Positions 62,301 to 64,000 of a stretch of DNA of 64,000 nucleotides are shown piece after piece. The notes beneath the pieces were generated by a model. The model worked only from the letters and a program-made list of their open reading frames with translations, did not search any database and was not told the DNA's origin. Made by a program: the position numbers and the translations under genes. Origin of the DNA: Diphasiastrum complanatum (lineage: Eukaryota > Streptophyta > Lycopodiopsida > Lycopodiales > Lycopodiaceae); assembly GCA_029204225.1 (NCBI GenBank), contig CM055112.1, positions 625,001 to 689,000 on the forward strand, written 5' to 3'. The first letter of the stretch is position 1. Every line of letters begins with the position of its first letter.

Positions 62301-62348
62301 CATTGTACATTGTGTAATACAAAATCGCTGATGCTTCCCAAAATTGTT
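40644..62348 (-). CDS. Tandem universal stress protein (USP) gene, 3' four exons
   Basis: Host gene on the minus strand with coding exons 62348-62083, 49336-49212, 42587-42469 and 40764-40644. Phases agree at every junction and all introns are GT-AG. The product has the last ~23 residues of one USP domain (TILGSISDFVLHNVQCSVAI), a linker, then a full second USP domain. That domain begins ARKIVVAVDDSKEAIHAFTW and ends with the ATP-binding pattern G-x2-G-x9-GS (GTHGRG...GS), split by the last intron. USP proteins bind ATP and act in stress and hypoxia responses, usually as dimers; tandem forms can pair internally. Introns are 12746, 6624 and 1704 bases and hold retrotransposons. Earlier exons lie beyond the right edge or were not found. 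Stop codon TAG at 40646-40644. Identification is by motifs; exon joins are predicted. Confidence 0.88.
40765..42468 (-). other. USP intron, 1.7 kb
   Basis: Donor AG|GTACAAAC, acceptor CTACAG. It contains a tetranucleotide microsatellite (41269-41382) and a short direct repeat of CCAAGTGTAGGTTAAA (near 41797 and 41812). No gene or retroelement domain was recognised. Confidence 0.75.
41269..41382 (+). repeat. (TCTG/TCTA)n tetranucleotide microsatellite
   Basis: About 28 units of TCTG mixed with TCTA; the right part is pure TCTA. It lies inside the last USP intron. Confidence 0.97.
42469..42587 (-). CDS. USP gene, third visible exon
   Basis: The acceptor is TTTTTTGAAG and the donor AG|GTACAA. 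It encodes IQCEGKVVTGPTEIKVCEGL, then ADAVIVGTHGRGVIA. This is the strand-helix-strand part before the ATP loop; HGRG supplies the first glycines of the ATP motif. The exon starts in phase 0 and ends after two bases of an Arg codon. Confidence 0.88.
43070..43400 (-). mobile_element. Copia gag fragment
   Basis: The minus strand reads LQGPKEAWET, then LKNELHIMGMDVRESITNYL and TKIKGIRDQLLAIGEIF, and further on LTFEEINELLFHEE. This is the order of the copia gag (UBN2-type) domain. It is old and broken in several places. Confidence 0.75.
44037..44600 (-). repeat. Probable copia primer site and LTR, minus strand
   Basis: On the minus strand ATTATATCAAAGC (about 44045-44057) resembles the copia primer site ATGGTATCAGAGC and lies upstream of the gag fragment at the right distance. 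The sequence beyond it would be the 5' LTR; no partner LTR is seen, so the extent is a guess. Confidence 0.35.
45330..48560 (+). mobile_element. Gypsy gag-protease fragment, same family as the 26.3-34.7 kb element
   Basis: Gag pieces run from about 45900 (MIMWFLARLPKSIRHELKRR, then EAMAEYERRMKDK). A zinc knuckle CFGCGKNHRIAEC (46771-46809) follows. A protease-like part has EKVAIIDGSLGVNLIS (about 47571-47620) and LILLGRPWLRVAQVIHKW (about 47800). The stretch TLDTPITYGVNMMN with ILDPIEYDLI (48110-48210) matches the minus-strand element at 34.0-34.17 kb. Reverse transcriptase and later parts are missing. TGTTAGGAAATAATG at 45330 could be the LTR start. A fossil with many breaks. Confidence 0.75.
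49212..49336 (-). CDS. USP gene, second visible exon
   Basis: The acceptor is CCTTACAG and the donor AAG|GTAAGAT, both strong. It encodes GEFGMEDVYVPPDGNLKEDV, then DESEKLVERYMEYAANESK. In USP folds this is the variable loop and second helix of the second domain. The exon begins with two bases completing a Gly codon started in the previous exon and ends in phase 0. Confidence 0.88.
49345..49770 (-). repeat. Direct tandem duplication, 213-bp unit, next to a splice acceptor
   Basis: Copies at about 49345-49557 and 49558-49770 are highly similar; CACAAACAAACTTCAATCAT lies at 49348 and 49561. The inner copy ends about 8 bases from the exon acceptor, so the presumed branch-point and pyrimidine region of the intron is present twice. 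Confidence 0.9.
49771..52945. other. Intronic spacer without recognised gene
   Basis: AT-rich sequence with no convincing frame on either strand and no retroelement motif that I could read. It is flanked on the right by the chromovirus target site. Confidence 0.4.
52951..53368 (-). repeat. 3' LTR of the chromovirus
   Basis: 418 bases. On the minus strand it begins AGTTATGGACTCGG after a purine-rich TGTCGGGGAG and ends TATTCGTAACT. The LTR ends are AGTTA and TAACT, not the usual TG and CA, as fixed by the target duplication and primer site. Confidence 0.93.
53445..53600 (-). pseudogene. Chromodomain-like C-terminus of integrase
   Basis: The minus strand reads RRQIQFLVQWDGRPIEEATW followed by EPIDVF. 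This matches the chromodomain core (usually xLVKWxGxxxxxxTWEP). In chromoviruses this tail guides integration to particular chromatin. Confidence 0.75.
53605..54768 (-). pseudogene. Chromovirus integrase
   Basis: A zinc-binding HHCC start is visible (DAHSSPVGGHFGFQKSY, then CPFCLRNKYSRSK). The catalytic core has WTDISMDFILGLPHTERGHD, then TILSDRDSKFTSIFWTEL and STSDGQSEVLNRILEDYLRH, giving the D, D, E triad in order. A GPYRIVEVLSPVTYHLQLP segment and CDVFHVNLLR lead into the chromodomain-like tail. The open frame is long, in keeping with a young element. Confidence 0.93.
54910..55960 (-). pseudogene. Chromovirus reverse transcriptase and RNase H
   Basis: Reverse transcriptase shows QYPIPHMDDLFDQLGTSKIF, KIDLLSGYYQI, VLPFGVTNGPPTFQNVMN and VYFDDILIFSQSLAEH. 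RNase H shows FLVETDASNVGLGALLRQSQ, VHEKELLAIIYALKKWRHYL and IITDHQSLRYLFSQRDLSDR. The YFDD box and the RNase H acidic residues are visible. Confidence 0.95.
55965..56480 (-). pseudogene. Chromovirus aspartic protease region
   Basis: The minus strand reads GREYIALVDIGSTHSFISSY, the protease active-site region, followed by LILGADWFASLGAVTLDL. This is the usual D-S/T-G-type protease and GADW block of chromoviruses. Confidence 0.88.
56481..57329 (-). pseudogene. Chromovirus gag with canonical zinc knuckle
   Basis: Gag opens MAHSPTPSETTQETLSDQFR at 57329. The core includes TQTSDLASYTDQFMELSYLF and LISRYIVGLRGALRYDV. A zinc knuckle CFRCKSPDHLARDC (56597-56638) has the standard CX2CX4HX4C spacing, unlike the other gypsy gags in the window. 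Confidence 0.9.
57976..57989 (-). other. Chromovirus primer binding site, initiator Met tRNA
   Basis: On the minus strand TGGTATCAGAGCAC follows the 5' LTR with no gap and is complementary to the initiator methionine tRNA 3' end. Confidence 0.93.
57990..58407 (-). repeat. 5' LTR of the chromovirus
   Basis: 418 bases, same length as the 3' LTR. CTATAAGTAGGG near 58142 on the minus strand could be the TATA box. All seven differences from the 3' LTR are transitions. Confidence 0.93.
58413..58860. other. Intronic spacer without recognised gene
   Basis: Sequence between the chromovirus and an older gypsy fragment. No frame or repeat was recognised. Confidence 0.4.
58860..60430 (+). mobile_element. 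Old gypsy fragment (protease, RNase H and integrase pieces)
   Basis: LIALIDTGSTHSSISSQVIS (58880-58945) matches the protease region of the chromovirus (IALVDIGSTHSFISS). Near 59340-59520 VLCLPNFDKRLVVETDGRVI and HKFCSYET are RNase H-like. Near 60210-60400 QADCLPMCSTTQQC, FLSEIFRLHGLPQSVLTNQD and FWTELTQDP are integrase-like. It is related to the chromovirus but much older, with many breaks and large missing parts. Confidence 0.75.
60431..62082. other. Intronic region with unassigned coding-like pieces on the minus strand
   Basis: Minus-strand stretches at 60463-60660 (WNKIKDGGMNLNKAKSEDLS, LMNVEEIETLDGDILNALLD) and 61315-61500 (NIQCYFVLTSKHNQEVQAAF, VEVPFNIVDIPLKEFPKQLR) read like protein but lie in separate broken frames. 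I do not recognise a family. They could be decayed gene or element pieces. Confidence 0.3.
62083..62348 (-). CDS. USP gene, first visible exon: end of domain 1 and start of domain 2
   Basis: The acceptor is TTTGTGCAG and the donor CAG|GTGCGT. It encodes TILGSISDFVLHNVQCSVAI (tail of USP domain 1, with the GS of an ATP motif), a short linker, then ARKIVVAVDDSKEAIHAFTW and KVIIYHVRHPVVPPVVALG (first strand, helix and second strand of domain 2). The first base completes a codon begun in an upstream exon, so at least one more coding exon precedes it. Confidence 0.9.
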
Positions 62349-63806
62349 CTGCACAAAAGCGCACAGAATAATAAACACCACCACAGATGATGTTTGGTGA
62401 TTCCTACCAGAACATTCTAATGATGCGTTTTGTAAGATGATGTACTGTCATCCAGGTCCATTCATACGGAATCAATTTTTTATTATTTGACATTCTTTTC
62501 CTGAAAAAAGCATTGCGAACGTTTTTAAAGAAAAAATCAATACGTATGGTATAGAAGAAGTTCCTTATGAAACGAGCATAGGGAGATACAAATTTTGTTA
62601 TGTTTGGGTGAAACCTAGCAGCAAAAGTGTCATCCACTTGAACTGGTATGTCGGACAGTTCAAAAGAAAATTGATAAATATGACCCACAACTTACACCAA
62701 TGATGACGGACCAGGTAAACCCATGGAACAAGTTAGTGATAAAATTAAAGAGCGAATATTCAAGAAAAGTATTCTAGATGACATTTACGGATGCACCAAA
62801 GAACAAATCACAAGTCTCTTGAAAAGTAGACAAGAAAGGAAAAGCCACTAGTGACAAATCTCTAGCAGTAATCTCCATTCTTTCAACATGATTCTCTCAA
62901 GCTCCTTGGCATGCTCACCTGTGTTGGCACAAACCACTTCTAACATGTCATGTGTCCATGATGAAAAGGACGACTTGGCTGATAAGTAGGTTGCCGTGTG
63001 GCAGCTGCTGATGCTAACCTAGATGGTACATTCAAAAGTGTACAGCATAGTCTAACGAGTGTGTAACAGTGATTATTTATCCAACACCCCTCAATAGTTA
63101 TGTTGTATTTTATTACAAATAAAGACTAAGATTTTTTCTCAAAACAAACATTTCATAAACATATCCGCACTTTTGTTGTTAGTGCTGCAATAGATAAACT
63201 GGATTTCTCCTCTATGGATCTTCTCCCAGATGGAATGATGATCAGTACAAAGAGTCTAACACACTGATCTTACAGTGATAAAACACAATGTAGACTAGTA
63301 AATACAAAGCAATCTTTATGGAAAATAACTGCACAAGTACAAGATGACTGATCAAGCTGATTTCTCACAGCTACAACATACAAGCGACATAAAGTATCTC
63401 AAGGTGTCTCACTTTTATCACCACAAAGACAAATACCTTACTCCTGAATTGGGGGCTATCTATGGACTCCCCCATGTCTTTATTGGTTTATGGCAGTGGT
63501 AGTCCACTGAGCTACTAGAGGGCCTCCACTGTCTGACTAGGTACAATGAGTTTGATTTGAAGACTGTCAAGTGCATATATTGTCATAATGGTACAATGTG
63601 CAATTGAACGACTAGGTTACATGCGTTGGGAGGCATGGGAGGTACAATACAATGTATACCATGGCATAAAATAGACACTACTTCTAACACCCCCTTTTCA
63701 TGGCTACTTTATGCTCTATGATGCCTAACATGTCTTCAACTTTTTCAAACTTTTTCCATTGAAAACACTTTACAGAACTTGGTTGTCAGGTAGGCAAGCT
63801 CTATTA
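62349..63806. other. Upstream USP intron; no exon recognised
   Basis: This must be intron sequence between an unseen domain-1 exon and the exon at 62348. I searched for an HGRG-type exon end followed by a GT donor on the minus strand and found none. The open frame at 62404-62688 has no recognisable domain. Confidence 0.5.
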
Positions 63807-64000
63807 TGCATAAAGTAAAGTAAATGTAAATGGACGCGGCGAATGTAATGAGCCGAGTCCATAACTCTCCCCGACACAAAATAAAGGCCCAACTGCCGAA
63901 AAGAAACTGGATCAAACAGCAGCAAGCCCTGGTGCATCAACAACTAGAACAACATCTAATGTAGAGGAATCAACAAGTGCAGCAAGAGCGCGAGCCTGAT
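63807..64000 (-). mobile_element. Start of a second chromovirus copy, running off the window
   Basis: It is nearly identical to about 53308-53500: the inner end of the 3' LTR (to 63868), the purine tract and the end of the chromodomain-like region. The outer part of the LTR is missing, so the left border at 63807 is a truncation. It has the same orientation as the copy at 53-58 kb. Confidence 0.9.

Noticed and set aside
62404-62688. Minus-strand frame of 94 codons as an upstream USP exon
   Set aside because: It has no USP motif, no splice donor in the right phase and no HGRG end.

Overview
This is nuclear DNA of a land plant with a large, repeat-rich genome. Support comes from a GRAS transcription regulator, a split universal-stress-protein (USP) gene with plant-type splice sites and multi-kilobase introns, and layers of Ty1/copia and Ty3/gypsy LTR retrotransposons in every state of decay. 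I cannot name the species. Very long host introns packed with retrotransposons would suit a fern, lycophyte or gymnosperm, but that is inference. There are no prokaryotic operons, CRISPR arrays or rRNA genes, and I saw no tRNA gene.

Host genes. (1) 372-1805, minus: an intronless 477-residue GRAS protein of PAT1/SCL type. (2) The 3' half of a tandem-USP gene on the minus strand. Four coding exons (62348-62083, 49336-49212, 42587-42469, 40764-40644) are separated by introns of 12.7, 6.6 and 1.7 kb. They encode the tail of one USP domain and a complete second USP domain with an intact ATP-binding motif. The earlier exons lie beyond the right edge or were not found.

Repeats, left to right. 3.4-3.7 kb: a dispersed SINE-like repeat. 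4.3-5.1 kb: a copia integrase fragment. 7674-12265: a gag-only (TR-GAG-like) LTR element with a 5-bp target duplication and long CT microsatellites inside its LTRs, followed by a second decayed relative (12.3-13.4 kb). 13.4-24.7 kb: copia remains in the order RNase H, LTR, primer site, gag, broken by a 7-kb gypsy insertion (about 15.4-22.6 kb), then gag, protease and integrase. 24.7-26.9 kb: an inverted pair of one LTR type around a second SINE-like copy and GTCGGA palindromes. 26.9-34.7 kb, minus: a gypsy element with about 3.5 kb of extra open frames between integrase and 3' LTR, including a coiled-coil frame of unknown function. 34.7-38 kb: decayed copia pieces. 43-44 kb and 45.3-48.5 kb: copia and gypsy remains inside a USP intron. 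52951-58407, minus: a nearly whole young chromovirus inside the largest USP intron, with target duplication ACTCC and unusual LTR ends. 58.9-60.4 kb: an old gypsy fragment. 63807-64000: the start of another copy of the chromovirus family.

All retroelement material is described as fossil. Domain names rest on motifs read by eye; no database search was possible. The most notable points are the extra post-pol frames of the 26.9-34.7 kb gypsy element, the shared short-spaced zinc knuckle linking gag-only elements to gypsy gags, the AGTTA...TAACT chromovirus LTR ends, and the tandem-USP gene with matching intron positions in its two domains.
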